Below are positions 1 through 10,452 of a stretch of 64,000 nt of DNA, piece after piece. The position numbers were made by a program, and so were the translations under genes. The notes beneath the pieces were generated by a model. It was not told where the DNA came from. It did not search any database and saw only the letters and a program-made list of their open reading frames with translations. The stretch covers positions 2,976,001 to 3,040,000 of the forward strand of contig JBLDXI010000054.1 in assembly GCA_047495785.1 (NCBI GenBank). Reading direction: 5' to 3'. The DNA is from Lepidodermella squamata (taxonomy: Eukaryota; Gastrotricha). How positions within the stretch are numbered: the stretch's first letter is position 1; every line of letters starts with the position of its first letter.

Positions 1-472
1 GTTGGCAGTCCACTTTGGTATTTATATCAGCGGCCCACTTTTAATCAACTGTCATCCACCTTGCCATGTGATACCCTTAATCATTATTTAAGGCAGTTTC
101 ATATTTTTATTGACGCGAGATTATACCAACTAATTAGGGGTGGGCCGCTGAGTGTGGGCCGCCAACTTCCAAAAAGACCGTAAAAATAGAAGTTGGCGGC
201 CCACTTGTCAGCGGCCCACCTTGCCAATACACCAATCGATTTGCCATAACGTGACCATCACAAATCTATTTTCACTTCGTACCTATGACTTCGGTAACCG
301 GATTTATTTGTTATCGAACTTGAAAAGCAATATGCCTTTATAACAAGAAAATGAGTTCCGACATGTTACTGCTTTAAATGCTTAATCATGTTCAAACTAA
401 ATGAAAAACTGGGTAAATTGAGAAACGGTGCAAAAGCATGCGTTTTGCAGATGGCGCGATGTCGTGCTATAG
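1..472 (+). repeat. Left terminal inverted repeat of the OTU element
   Basis: Pairs in reverse complement with 1266-1740. Shared landmarks include the GGGCCGC motifs near 140-230, the TTCAAACTAAATG block near 391 and GCAGATGGCGCGATGTCG near 447. The short open frame at 152-343 recurs in the other arm and is only a translation of the repeat. Confidence 0.85.
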
Positions 473-1239
473 TTTACGAAGGCTATCGTAATGGTCGCGG
501 CCGTTAAAGAAAATGTTCAATTCGGCCGCGTGTCCCTCTGGCGCCGCCACGACAGTCCTCGGGCCATTGTAACGGTGTATAATTATTCGTGCTCCATACA
601 TTTCGGCGATCGCGACGAGCGCCTCTTCGCCGGCGAACGAACCAGGTAGGGCCAAGTTGTCTACTACGTAGAAAAATTTGAAACTTTTAGCAAGGTAGAA
701 TATTGCAACTAACCCCATCCGTCGTAGTCGTCGTCCGAGACTTCGCCGCTCATCTCTTCTGCGAAAAATCCTCGCAGGAAGCCTTTCATTCGTGCCTTGT
801 TAATCCTGAAGTATTCTACCACGTCTTGACGCAGTTGAAGCGCCGAAATTAGCTGCTCGCATACGACAGCCAGCTGGTCCCCAACCGAGCCGAACAGGCA
901 TGACCCGTCACCTGCAATCTTTTTCAGGAAAAACTGTCTTTCTCGGAAATAACGCCTCAGCTCGCTTAGCGAAGGTCGGGGTGCTTCTTCAAAGGCTGGC
1001 GCAGCAGAGGCTGGCGCAGCAGAGGCTGGCACAGCAGAGGCTGGCGCGGTAGAGGCTGGTGCAGTAGGTGCAGATGAAGCCAAGTCAGTAGCAAAGCGTG
1101 TCGGGGCGGTTTCACGCGGACGCAAACGCTGGCTACGGGGCGCCACATCTTCGACCAGCTTCCTTGGTCTTCCACGACCTCTCTTTTGAGGAATCTGGGG
1201 TAATTCAGCCTGCGAAGGTTGCTGGTTTTCGCGTGCAAT
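467..1239 (-). CDS. OTU-domain cysteine protease-like protein of a transposon (5' end unresolved)
   Basis: Minus-strand exons are about 1239-714 and 663-467, separated by a 50-nt GT-AG intron (713-664) that joins two open frames in phase. The first exon encodes a basic GRGRPRK stretch like an AT-hook, an Ala/Pro-rich linker, then GDGSCLFGS, the OTU catalytic-Cys motif. The second exon encodes a GEEALVAIAEMYG segment and ends with GRDHYDSL, the OTU catalytic-His region. OTU proteins remove ubiquitin or related modifiers. Without splicing the frame stops at once, which supports the intron. No in-frame ATG lies upstream of the AT-hook; an ATG at 1336-1334 inside the right repeat may begin a further exon. 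The stop codon lies at the edge of the left repeat. Confidence 0.65.
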
Positions 1240-1265
1240 TTAGGATCACCTTGTCAACACGCGTT

Positions 1266-1740
1266 GTAGCCCGACATCGCGCCATCTGCGAAACGCACGC
1301 CTTTGCACAGTCTATCAATTTACACACTTGTTCCATTTAGTTTGAACATGATTAAGCGTTTAAAACATTGAAAAGTCGGGACTCCTTTTCTTGTAATAAC
1401 GGCATGTTATCTTTCAAATTCAATGACAAATAAAACCAGTTACTGAAGTCATAGGTACAACGTGAAAATAGATTTGAGATGGTCACGTCATGGCAAATCG
1501 ATTGGTGTATTGGCAAGGTGGGCCGCTGACAAGTGGGCCGCCAACTTCTATTTTTACGGTCTTTTTGGAAGTTGGCGGCCCACACTCAGCGGCCCACCCC
1601 TAATTAGTTGATATGATCTCGAGACAATAAAAAAATGAAACTGCCTTGATTAATGATCAAGGATATCACATGGCAAGGTGGATCACAAATGATTAAAAGT
1701 GGGCCGCTGTTATAAATGCCTAAGTGGACTGCCAACTTCC
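1266..1740 (-). repeat. Right terminal inverted repeat of the OTU element
   Basis: Reverse complement of 1-472 with scattered substitutions and small indels, so the arms have diverged noticeably. It ends 67 bases before the LTR retrotransposon. Confidence 0.85.
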
Positions 1741-1807
1741 GGCAGATTAATTTTTGTAATTTTGTTTAAAATCAGGATTGTTGAATTTGGGAAATCTGAT
1801 GACTTTC

Positions 1808-2233
1808 TGTGGCCGGTGGCGATATGTTAAATTAGGTTAAGGTCGTTGTAACACGTGTCAAGGTCGTTTCCTTTAGCAACGCTTATGATTCACCTTGTCA
1901 CGTGATCGCCACGCGGCGTGCTTTGCCATGTGCTCCTAGCCATGTGCCTTCTATCATAATAGTTTAGGTCAATTGTCATTTGTCACAATATGTTCTTATT
2001 ACCATCATCATTCAATTACTTAATTGGTGTCATTGTTATATCTATAGGAGTTCGATATTCTTGGTTACTTATATACATTTACCACTCTGATCATATCGTG
2101 TACCTCGAAGGTAATACTGTCAGTCTTCTGTTTATTATCATTGTTCATTACGTTTTATATTAAGGCCATTTATTTCAACTGCGATCAATAAAGAAGTGCA
2201 AACCAAGTCTCCGTCTTATTTGAGCCCGCAACA
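1808..2233 (+). repeat. 5' LTR
   Basis: 426 bp, TG...CA termini, with AATAAA at 2187-2192. Base-by-base reading against 7049-7474 shows no difference. Confidence 0.96.
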
Positions 2234-2235
2234 TT

Positions 2236-2253
2236 TGGTGGCCACTGGTCGCT
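2236..2253 (+). promoter_or_regulatory. Candidate primer binding site for minus-strand DNA synthesis
   Basis: TGGTGGCCACTGG begins two bases after the 5' LTR. TGG is complementary to a tRNA CCA end. I could not assign the primer tRNA. Confidence 0.55.
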
Positions 2254-2256
2254 AGG

Positions 2257-3276
2257 ATGGCGCCGAAGAAGCCGAAAGCCACAGACCCACCAGAGAAGGC
2301 TGAAATAGACTGCGACATTCTAGCCAGCCTGCCCAAACAAGCCGATGACACCTCTGTCGAGGACTACCTTAAACACGCGGAGTGTTGGGGGAGACTTACT
2401 GGCAAGACGAGTCTACTGCCCAGAATTCTTCCCTTAAAACTCAACAAGGAAGCGCTGACTCTCATTGAAAGAATAACTAATGCCGAAGACCTTTCTTTTG
2501 CCGAGCTGAAGAAGCAATTATTGCAAAAATGTGGTATCGAGATGAAAATGAGGTTAGAATTGAACAGGTTGAAACAGTCCAATGGTGAGTCTATCACCGC
2601 CTTCTCGTCTCGGGTACGTAAGTCGGTTAATCGCGCTTATGGCGATGCGTCTCAGTCATTTCGACTTCGCGAAGCGGGAATATTTTTTGCCAACGGTTTT
2701 CAAGACAAAGCAATCGCGCAAAAACTGACCGAGATGTTATTACGAGAAGAAGTCACTTCCATTGACGACCTCGAAGAAGAAGCTCAGGTCATCCTGGCTT
2801 CACGCAATCTGGGTGGCGATTCGACAGCTTCGACAGTTATGGCGATGACCGGAACGGATGCTATGGCTCAACTGGAAAAACGACTGGCTGCGCTCGAAGT
2901 GGCTAAGCAAAACACAAGTTCGTCTTCAACGTTGGCTGCAATGCAGTCGAGCGTCACTTGTTTCCGTTGCGGCGGTGCTAACCACTATCAGCAACATTGC
3001 GCATTGAATCGAAATAGCAACAATGGCCTTCGAGGCAACGGCAGGGGCAACTTCCGTGGTGGTCGTGGTCGTGGCAATGGCAATCGTTCATGGCGAAAGC
3101 CAAACCACAATCAAGGTCAGCAATGGCAAGGTCAACAGTCTCAGTATCAACAACAGCCGCAGTATCAGCAGCAACCGCAGTACCAGCAACAGCATCAACA
3201 TCAGCAGTTCCAACACCAGTCTCAATATCAGCAGCAGCCTCAGCAGAACCAACAATCTTCTAATCGAAATTTCTAG
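2257..3276 (+). CDS. gag: Retrotransposon Gag polyprotein
   Basis: 339 aa from the first ATG after the primer site. The central part resembles retrotransposon gag capsid regions. Near residues 233-250 there is one CCHC zinc knuckle, CFRCGGANHYQQHC (C-X2-C-X4-H-X4-C), for RNA packaging. After it come an RG-rich segment and a long Gln-rich tail. The TAG stop directly follows the heptamer AAATTTC, and pol continues in the -1 frame. Gag should form the particle shell in the cytoplasm. Confidence 0.93.
   Translation: MAPKKPKATDPPEKAEIDCDILASLPKQADDTSVEDYLKHAECWGRLTGKTSLLPRILPLKLNKEALTLIERITNAEDLSFAELKKQLLQKCGIEMKMRLELNRLKQSNGESITAFSSRVRKSVNRAYGDASQSFRLREAGIFFANGFQDKAIAQKLTEMLLREEVTSIDDLEEEAQVILASRNLGGDSTASTVMAMTGTDAMAQLEKRLAALEVAKQNTSSSSTLAAMQSSVTCFRCGGANHYQQHCALNRNSNNGLRGNGRGNFRGGRGRGNGNRSWRKPNHNQGQQWQGQQSQYQQQPQYQQQPQYQQQHQHQQFQHQSQYQQQPQQNQQSSNRNF
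3267..3273 (+). promoter_or_regulatory. -1 ribosomal frameshift slippery heptamer between gag and pol
   Basis: AAATTTC reads A AAT TTC in the gag frame and matches the X XXY YYZ rule. It sits immediately before the gag stop (3274-3276). A -1 slip continues into a frame open to 6857. I did not establish a downstream pseudoknot. Confidence 0.75.
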
Positions 3277-6200
3277 GCACAGTCGACGCCTCGTCGTCCA
3301 ACGATCGACTGTTCAACATCGACCGGCATGGTTTACTACGTACTAACATTTCTATATTAGATAATTCTTTTTCATGTTATATTGATACTTGTTCAAACAA
3401 TTCTTTCGTTTCGGAGAATTTCATTTCTAGGCTAGGTTTCAAAGTCGACGCTAGTTCGACGATTCTTATTAATCTCCCAAATGGCTCTCATGTAGCCACT
3501 AAAGGTATTGTAAATATTTCTTTCTTAATAGGCCAATCTACTTTCAATCACTGCTTTCATGTGTTTCCGCACAATAATTTCAGTATCTTGCTTGGTAATG
3601 ATTTTCTGCTCAATTCCGCTTTTGGCATTAACATAGAGTGCTCTAATCTTTTGTTATCTGTTCAGGGAATGAATAATATTCGCAGCACGGTTTCACTCTC
3701 TACGTCTGCTTTTACTAATGAATGTCTGTTTATAGAGGACGTTGGTTCTTCTTTGCACCCTGAACTCAGATCTAAATTGCACTCTATTCTGCGGAAGTAT
3801 GAATCTGTCTTCTCCAGCTCTCTTGGCTGTGTGACAGACCCTAATTTTTATCACAGGATTCGTCTCAGGAATCCTGATAAGCGTTTTTTCACTCCTAATC
3901 GCCATCTAGGTCCTTATAAACGAAATCAACTTAGGCTTCATATTGATCGTTTACTTAAAGAAAAGTGTATAGAAGTTTCAGACTCAGTTCATGCTTCTGC
4001 CTCAGTCATTGTGAGTAAGAAAGATACTGATAAGACTCGTCTAACGATTGACTATAGACCTCTCAATTTAGAGACTATTCCCGAATTTTGTTTGCCTCCT
4101 TCGTGGGATAGTGTGGTCGAGAGACTACATGGCTCTAGTCTTTTCGTTAAGATTGATCTCAAAGATGCTTTCTGGCAAATTATGCTCCATCCTGAGAGTA
4201 GAAAACTTACTGCATTTTGGGGCCCGGACGGTGAGAAATATGAGTGGGTCCGGATGCCTATGGGTCTTAAGAATCCTTCACACACTCTTCAGAAGTTAAT
4301 GAACAAAGTTTTCAGAGGCCTAGAGACCATCGTGGTCGACTTTCAGGACGACATCATTGTGCATGCTCCCACAGAAGAGTTGCTTCTTAGTAGACTTGAG
4401 CAAGTTCTGTCTCGTCTGGCACAGTGGGGCTTAGCTGCCAATGGTTTAAAGTGTAAATGGTTCGAGAAAGAGGTTCCTTTCTTAGGTAGAATCGTCTCTG
4501 GTGAGGGCGTGAAAGTTGATCCTCGAAAAACTGCTGCTATTCAAAATTTTCCTGTTCCTACTTCTCCATCAGCTGTTCGTTCGTTCTTAGGCATGACGAA
4601 CTTCGTATCTAATCATATTCAAAATTATGCTGACATAGCTTTGCCTTTGTTTGGCTTAACCAATGTAAATAATGTAGATTTTCGATGGGAGGATGCTCAC
4701 CAACAGTCTTTTGAGAGTTTGAAGAAGTGCTTGACCTCAGCTCCGATCTTAGCTTATCCTAATTTCAACTCCGAGTTCAAACTTTATGTCGATGCTAGCG
4801 ACAATTGTCTCGGCGCTTTTTTAGTTCAGACACAAAAGGGCAAGGATAGGTTAATCTCAGCTGCTAGCAAGGTTATGAACTCTGCCCAGCGTAATTACAC
4901 CGTTACTGAAAAAGAAGCTTTGGCTATTCACTGGGCAATCACAGACGAATTTAGAGAGTACTTGTTAGGTCGTCACTTCACTGTGTACACTGACCATCGT
5001 GCTCTTCTCTGGCTCCAATCTCTCAAGGATCCTAAGAAAAGGTTATGGCGTTGGATCCAAGAGCTCCAATTATTTGACTTCTCTATTATCCATCAGCCGG
5101 GGAAGCTGCAACCTGCAGATGCGCTTTCTCGTGTAAATAATTCTATTAATAATTCTACTTCAAATTCTCCAAATTTTCTATTTTTACCTACACTAAATTC
5201 TTTTTTTGGTATTTCTAATAATTTGATGTTTTTAACTACTGACGAGCACGTAGATTCATCGGTTTTGCTGGAAGCTCAGCTTAGTGATCCGGAACTTGGT
5301 AGGTATTTGCTTTGTTTGAGAGATGGTCTAGATATCCCGAGGGATTTATCTGAAGTTGAAATGATTTTGCATCAGTCTCGAGACTACATTACTAGGCACG
5401 AGAATGGACTTTTCTATATGTCTATGCGCGACTGCGCTGTATCTCGTCTTTGCCTAATTGTTCCTTCTAGTATGAGACAAGAAGTTTTGATGTTGTGTCA
5501 CAATGTGCCCTTAGCTGGTCATCTTGGTCGTGATCGGACCATTGAGAAAGTCAAAGATTATTTTTATTGGCCTCGTATGCATAAGGATATTAGGGATTAT
5601 TGCAAGGAGTGCGAGATCTGCCATTGCCAGAAGGCGGCTAACTTCGCAAAGAGACCTCCTTTGCGTTCTCTCTCATCTCGTGGTCCTTGGGAGCTAGTCT
5701 CCATGGATATTGTAGGCGAGATCAATCCACATTCTTTCCGAGGTCATAGATATATTTTGCTCTTTACTGACCATTACACTAAGTTCGCGCATGCTTATCC
5801 TTTAAGAGACATCACATCTGAGACCATTGTCAGGTGCTTGATGGACTTCATGTGTTTATTCGATTTTCCGACCATCCTGCTGAGTGATCAAGGTACTCAA
5901 CTTGATTCAGAACTTGTTAAAAAACTCAGCAATTTTTTTGGCATTAAAAAGATTCGTTCTTCTTCCTACCATCCACAGGGAAATAGCCAAGTTGAGCGAT
6001 TAGTGAGAGTAGTAAGTGATATGTTAGCGTCCGCTACCAAGGAGTTTGGCAACTCTTGGCACGTTTATCTTCCTCAAGTTATGCGTGCATACCGTACTGC
6101 TCTGCACGAAAGCACAGGTGTCTCACCTCATGAGGCAGTTTTTGGGTATCCGGGCAAAACAGCCGGTTCCTTCCTGCATTCTCCTCCTTCAAGTGTGCAG

Positions 6201-6857
6201 AAAATTGATCTATACGACCATGTTTCGATTACTAGAGAGCAGCTTCAGAATTTATACACAGCAATTGACCAAAATCTTCAAAAAACTTATCAAAATCGTG
6301 CTCAGTGGTACAACAAAAATTCTTATAATAGGTCTTTTTCAGTAGGTGATTTTTGTTATGTCGAAAATCTTCCGGTTCCTAGCGGCAAGTTTCAGTTTCG
6401 CTATAATGGACCGTACAAAATTGTAGGCACTGTACGTGGAAATTCTTATGCGTACATGATTGACATAGATGGCGAGATAAAAACAAAATCTATCTGGCAG
6501 CTCAAGCCTGCCGTAGCGCCAAAATTTGTTACACAGCCTACTACTTCGACTAACTCTATTGATCCTATGATTTTTGCCTCTTCTGTTACTAACCAACCTG
6601 TTGTAAATAACGAGTCTATTGTCACTAATCAGCCTATTCCTGTTGGCATTGTCACTTCTTTAACTGTTGTAAATACTGCTCATAACATTAATCCGTCTAT
6701 TAATCACGTTGATGTTTCTTCTTCTTCTTCTTCTTCTTCTTCTTCTTCTTCTTCCACGCAGCAGCCAGAGTCCGGTGCTAGCGGTATGAGTATTCGTCCT
6801 AAACGTAACGCAGGTTTGCCAGGTCGCTTTAAGGATTTTATAATGAGTATGTGGTAA
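3268..6857 (+). CDS. pol: Retrotransposon Pol polyprotein: protease, reverse transcriptase, RNase H, integrase
   Basis: Open in the -1 frame from the slippery site, so there is no own start codon; GTG at 3561 is not a start. The aspartic protease comes first, with D-T-C at 3384-3392 and ILLGNDF near 3582. RT follows with an IDYRPLN motif near 4048 and FQDD at 4341-4352 in place of the usual Y-x-DD. RNase H shows YVDASD, TEKEALA and YTDHRAL. Integrase shows the HHCC zinc region near 5500-5630 and a D,D,E core (SMDIV, SDQGTQ, NSQVERL). The C-terminus has a GPYKIV-type domain, a 14-Ser run from TCT repeats at about 6716-6755 and a basic tail. It performs polyprotein cleavage, cDNA synthesis and integration. 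Confidence 0.95.
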
Positions 6858-7008
6858 TTGTCTCATAGGAGTTATTCCATTCTATTGTTTTATGTTTGAT
6901 ATTTCTTTGTTGTTCATCGTCGTTCATTCTTATCTTTGATTTAGTACTTCATTCGTTGTCTATTCCGTTGTTAATGTCATTTTTGTTAAGTTTCTGCCAT
7001 TCATTCTT

Positions 7009-7048
7009 AAAAAGGAGGGATGTGTGTCTGATTTTTAAAAAGGAGGGA
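7009..7048 (+). promoter_or_regulatory. Polypurine tract (duplicated) preceding the 3' LTR
   Basis: AAAAAGGAGGGA directly abuts the 3' LTR start at 7049, and the same 12-mer occurs 28 bases upstream. It would prime plus-strand DNA. Confidence 0.8.
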
Positions 7049-7474
7049 TGTGGCCGGTGGCGATATGTTAAATTAGGTTAAGGTCGTTGTAACACGTGTC
7101 AAGGTCGTTTCCTTTAGCAACGCTTATGATTCACCTTGTCACGTGATCGCCACGCGGCGTGCTTTGCCATGTGCTCCTAGCCATGTGCCTTCTATCATAA
7201 TAGTTTAGGTCAATTGTCATTTGTCACAATATGTTCTTATTACCATCATCATTCAATTACTTAATTGGTGTCATTGTTATATCTATAGGAGTTCGATATT
7301 CTTGGTTACTTATATACATTTACCACTCTGATCATATCGTGTACCTCGAAGGTAATACTGTCAGTCTTCTGTTTATTATCATTGTTCATTACGTTTTATA
7401 TTAAGGCCATTTATTTCAACTGCGATCAATAAAGAAGTGCAAACCAAGTCTCCGTCTTATTTGAGCCCGCAACA
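7049..7474 (+). repeat. 3' LTR
   Basis: Reads as identical to the 5' LTR; followed by the CTTTC target duplication at 7475-7479. Confidence 0.96.
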
Positions 7475-7714
7475 CTTTCTTCACATGGCTTTCACATGGA
7501 AAGCCTTTCATGATTTTCGTTGCGGATTAATTTCCATGGTAGCAGAATGAATTACGAGAACGACGAGTTTGCTATAATTCAGAATCGTACTCGCTAATTA
7601 GCGCTGAATATTTGTCATATAAAAACGACGGTTTCGATTCAAATCAATACCAACACATTTTTCGCTTGTTTTCGATCTCAATCTTAACATTTTTCTCTCA
7701 TCCTAACGACAAAA

Positions 7715-8924
7715 ATGGAGGTAGGCAATTCCGTTCTCTTTATAGTCCTTTCAATCTGTTTTTCACGCCTTTTCCAGACAATCCAGAAAATTCTTCATCC
7801 CAAGTCGCTGTTCCAAGGCGAGCGAGTCGTTGTAGTCACCGGCGCTGATAAGGGCATCGGCTACGCGGTGGTGAAAAGCCTGCTGAAATCGAACCCGAAC
7901 TGGACCGTCTACCTGACATCTCGCGACGCCGACCGCGGCCAGGCTGCGGTGAGCCGCCTGCACGATGAAATCACGCTGACAGCCAAGTACCACCAGCTTG
8001 ACATCGACGATGCGGAAAGCATCAAGCGGTTCCGCGACCACATCCGCGAGAACCACAAGCACGGCATCCACATTCTGGTGAACAACGCTGGCATGTACCC
8101 GAATTTCATCTCGCAAGAATCGGAGATGAGAAGCTCGAGTGCAACCGAGCGTCGAGTCGAGCCAGAAGTTCTAGAGGCTGGCTCGGAAACTGGCGATCGG
8201 CGTCGCGATGACAAAAGGGATCAACAACGCCAAGAAAAAGAAGAAGTCAAGTTCCGTTTCGACCGCGACGCCTTCAAGTCTATCATCGAGAACAACTACT
8301 TCAGCACGTTGCGAGTTTGTCGCGAGCTGTTCCCGTTGCTGGGCGACAATTCAACGGTGATTTTCGTCGGATCTCGACTGGCTAATCTTTCGTTCATGGC
8401 GACCAAGGAGGACAAGCAACGGCTATTGCGAGGTTGCACACGAGTCGAGGACTGTTATAAGGTAAATTTGAAGTTTACTTACTCAATCGGCTGATTGTTT
8501 CGTTATTTAGTTGATGGAAGAACTGATGAACTCGGACCCCGAGAAGCTGTACAACCCAGAAGACCCGAACGACAACCGCGCATGGCTCGCCAAGTCGCCC
8601 GATACCGAGCTCATCCCCAACTACAAACTAGGCGCTGTCTATCCGTGGGCGATGGCCAAACTCGGTCTGTCAATCATCTGCCGTTTGTACCAGCTGCAGT
8701 TCGATGCCGAGAAGGTCGATCAAAACGTGCACGTTGTCACGTGCTGTCCTGGCCTTGTCAAGACTGACCTGAACCCAATGGGCGTTCGATCGCCCGAGCA
8801 AGGTGCCGACACGATTGTCTGGTGCACTGAGCAGCCGAAAGACACGCCCATTCGAGGCGTTGTGTGCGGTGATCGAAAAATGCTCGACCCGTTCGTTCTT
8901 CCCGAAGGCTCAACCATTTTCTGA
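7715..8924 (+). CDS. Short-chain dehydrogenase/reductase, carbonyl-reductase-like
   Basis: Exons 7715-8461 and 8511-8924 around a 49-nt intron give 386 aa. An N-terminal hydrophobic segment (residues 6-25) looks like a signal anchor. The Rossmann motif TGADKGIG, the NNAG motif and a CCPGLVKTD segment are typical of classical carbonyl reductases (CBR1 type), which reduce carbonyls with NADPH. There are two oddities. About 50 charged residues are inserted after NNAG (about 8095-8265). At the catalytic YxxxK position the codons read W-A-M-A-K (8646-8660), so Trp replaces Tyr, with a Tyr two residues earlier. Classical catalysis may be altered or lost. The gene starts 240 bp after the LTR retrotransposon. 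Confidence 0.88.
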
Positions 8925-9035
8925 AAATCACAAACGCTTCCTATTTTCTCTGCGGGCAAATCAAAGTCTTTGATTCCGCGCTATCATGCTTTTCATTATT
9001 ACAAATTATTACAAATTGTGGAACGATCCTGAAAT

Positions 9036-9041
9036 AATAAA
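9036..9041 (+). terminator. Polyadenylation signal of the dehydrogenase gene
   Basis: AATAAA lies 112 bases after the stop codon, in an AT-rich stretch with no other gene on this strand. Confidence 0.6.
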
Positions 9042-9215
9042 ACTTGTTTGCAGCCATTTTATCATTGATTTTATCTCAGATCAAATGGAAAATTTGGTCC
9101 TGGGAACAACGCTGACTACCAATTATCGGCAATTTTTAAAAATTGTTGATCTTTTGAATTAGATTTATTAGATTAATCGCAATTTATTATAAAAAAATCA
9201 TTTTTTTCTTTTTCA

Positions 9216-10452
9216 TCAATCAAACGGTTTTTTATAGCCAAATAGTTCATAATCGATAGTGAAATGTTTTCGAATGACCTCATCCAACAGGCTTTTCCAC
9301 TCAGGTTCAATTAGCGACTTGTAATTCCGCTTGACCCGACTGGTTCGTTCATTGTCGTGCATAAAAGCATCGCGCCGACCTGAAATTATTCGTAGTATAT
9401 AATCTAGGTCACAGTCTGAATTGATGCCGTCCATTTCGCCAATAAAATCATAGTCGATAGCGCAAAAATTGCAAACATGCGTTTGAGGTCGCCAGTGGTG
9501 CTCCCATTCGAGGTAATTGCTGTCACTCGAGTTCAAGTAGAGAAGAAATTCCTCTAGTCTAACAGGGAAACCCTGAGAAATTTCGGCACTAGTCGCATTT
9601 TTACGAAATCGCCTCACGATGTCGCTCGCAATCGGCTGAAATTATTGGTGGAAATTGAGATATTGACAGAGAACGACATAAAGAATAAATGTACCCCGAA
9701 GATTCTAGAAGAAACGCTATCTTGGCCTTCAGAAAGTTCCTCCCGCCATGCCGATACAATGCGATCGAAAGGATCTCGAACAAAAGCGACCTTGCGATAG
9801 GTCGCCATGATGTGCATGGCGCGTTTCGGCCGGAACCGGCGCAAAGGTTGAAGACGCTGCGAGGGATTTCGGTCTAGGTATCGGTACATCTGCAGTTGCT
9901 GAGATCGGTTGAAGAAATACGAGTCGTCCAATATGCCAGCGAGTCGAAGAATATTACTCCTAACAGCCGTATTTCCAACCTTGGGAGTCCTTGGGAAAAT
10001 GTTAAATAAATTATATAAATAATTATATAAATTTTTGAATAAATTATATTAAATAATCAAATTAATATAATCAAATTAAAAAATCAAGTAATTTTTTTTG
10101 AAGAGCTGACTTACGCGCAATAGACGAGTTTAAACTTGTGATCGACAAAGAGATCGCCCCAAAATTGATGAAAATCTAAGGTGTAGTTTCGTCGTGAACG
10201 CTCAAATTCGGCCCAGTTCAGTCTGAAAATAGGCGCTGATGACTCATTTTTATTGCCGGATTTCAGCTGCAAACAAGCGTCTTTTATACGCTTTATTTTG
10301 GAGTTGGCTGTCGCCAGAATCACAGAATCAGCTTGACATTTTCTCGAAGCGATAACTACCCATTCAACGTTGTGATAAATGAACGTAAATAAGACCAGGC
10401 TCAGTAACGCAAGCACGATAGGGCTCGTCAATTTGATTCGAAACTGATGCAT
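9216..10452 (-). CDS. Carbohydrate sulfotransferase, paralogue A
   Basis: Minus-strand exons 10452-10115, 9989-9695 and 9635-9216 (introns 125 and 59 nt) give 350 aa. It is a type II membrane protein: a short cytosolic tail, a membrane anchor near residues 9-30, then a luminal domain. The 5'-phosphosulfate loop is PKVGNT, right after the first splice junction; the 3'-phosphate region is RDPFDRIVSAWRE. The HWRPQTHVC and YDFIGEMD segments are typical of the HNK-1/chondroitin 4-O sulfotransferase family (CHST8-14 type), which moves sulfate from PAPS to glycans in the Golgi. TTTATT at 9183-9188 is a polyA signal on this strand. It is the lowest-coordinate member of a four-gene tandem array. Confidence 0.9.

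Larger units (their letters stand above)
1..1740. mobile_element. DNA transposon-like element with long terminal inverted repeats carrying an OTU protease gene
   Basis: The left 470 bases reappear in reverse complement at the right end, up to the GCCAACTTCC at 1731-1740. Comparison with the right end shows the window cuts off about four bases at the left end. Each arm contains a smaller palindrome built on GTGGGCCGCCAACTTC (about 150-230 and 1515-1600). Between the arms is a spliced minus-strand gene with OTU cysteine-protease motifs; no transposase is visible. Target-site duplication cannot be tested because the left flank lies outside the window. Long inverted arms with a captured protease recall Mutator-like elements, but superfamily assignment is inference. 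Confidence 0.75.
1808..7474 (+). mobile_element. Complete Ty3/gypsy LTR retrotransposon
   Basis: Two 426-bp direct repeats starting TGTGGCC and ending CAACA flank gag and pol. The bases CTTTC at 1803-1807 and 7475-7479 are a 5-bp target duplication. A candidate primer site follows the 5' LTR and a polypurine tract precedes the 3' LTR. Both reading frames are uninterrupted and the LTRs read as identical, so insertion is recent and the copy may be competent. Domain order PR-RT-RNaseH-IN is the Ty3/gypsy order. There is no env-like frame between pol and the 3' LTR. Confidence 0.96.

Noticed and set aside
152-1585. Matching ~63-77 codon frames in both ends of the first element
   Set aside because: The two frames are the same sequence in opposite orientation, that is, translations of the inverted repeats, with no domain.
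3023-3346. 107-codon frame overlapping gag
   Set aside because: Alternate-frame reading of the RG- and Gln-rich gag tail; composition is pure codon-shift (Ser/Asn runs).
6660-6866. Antisense frame with a long Arg run
   Set aside because: Reverse translation of the TCT repeat in pol.
7763-8214. Antisense frames over the dehydrogenase
   Set aside because: The sense strand has clear SDR motifs and a proper intron; the antisense frames have none.
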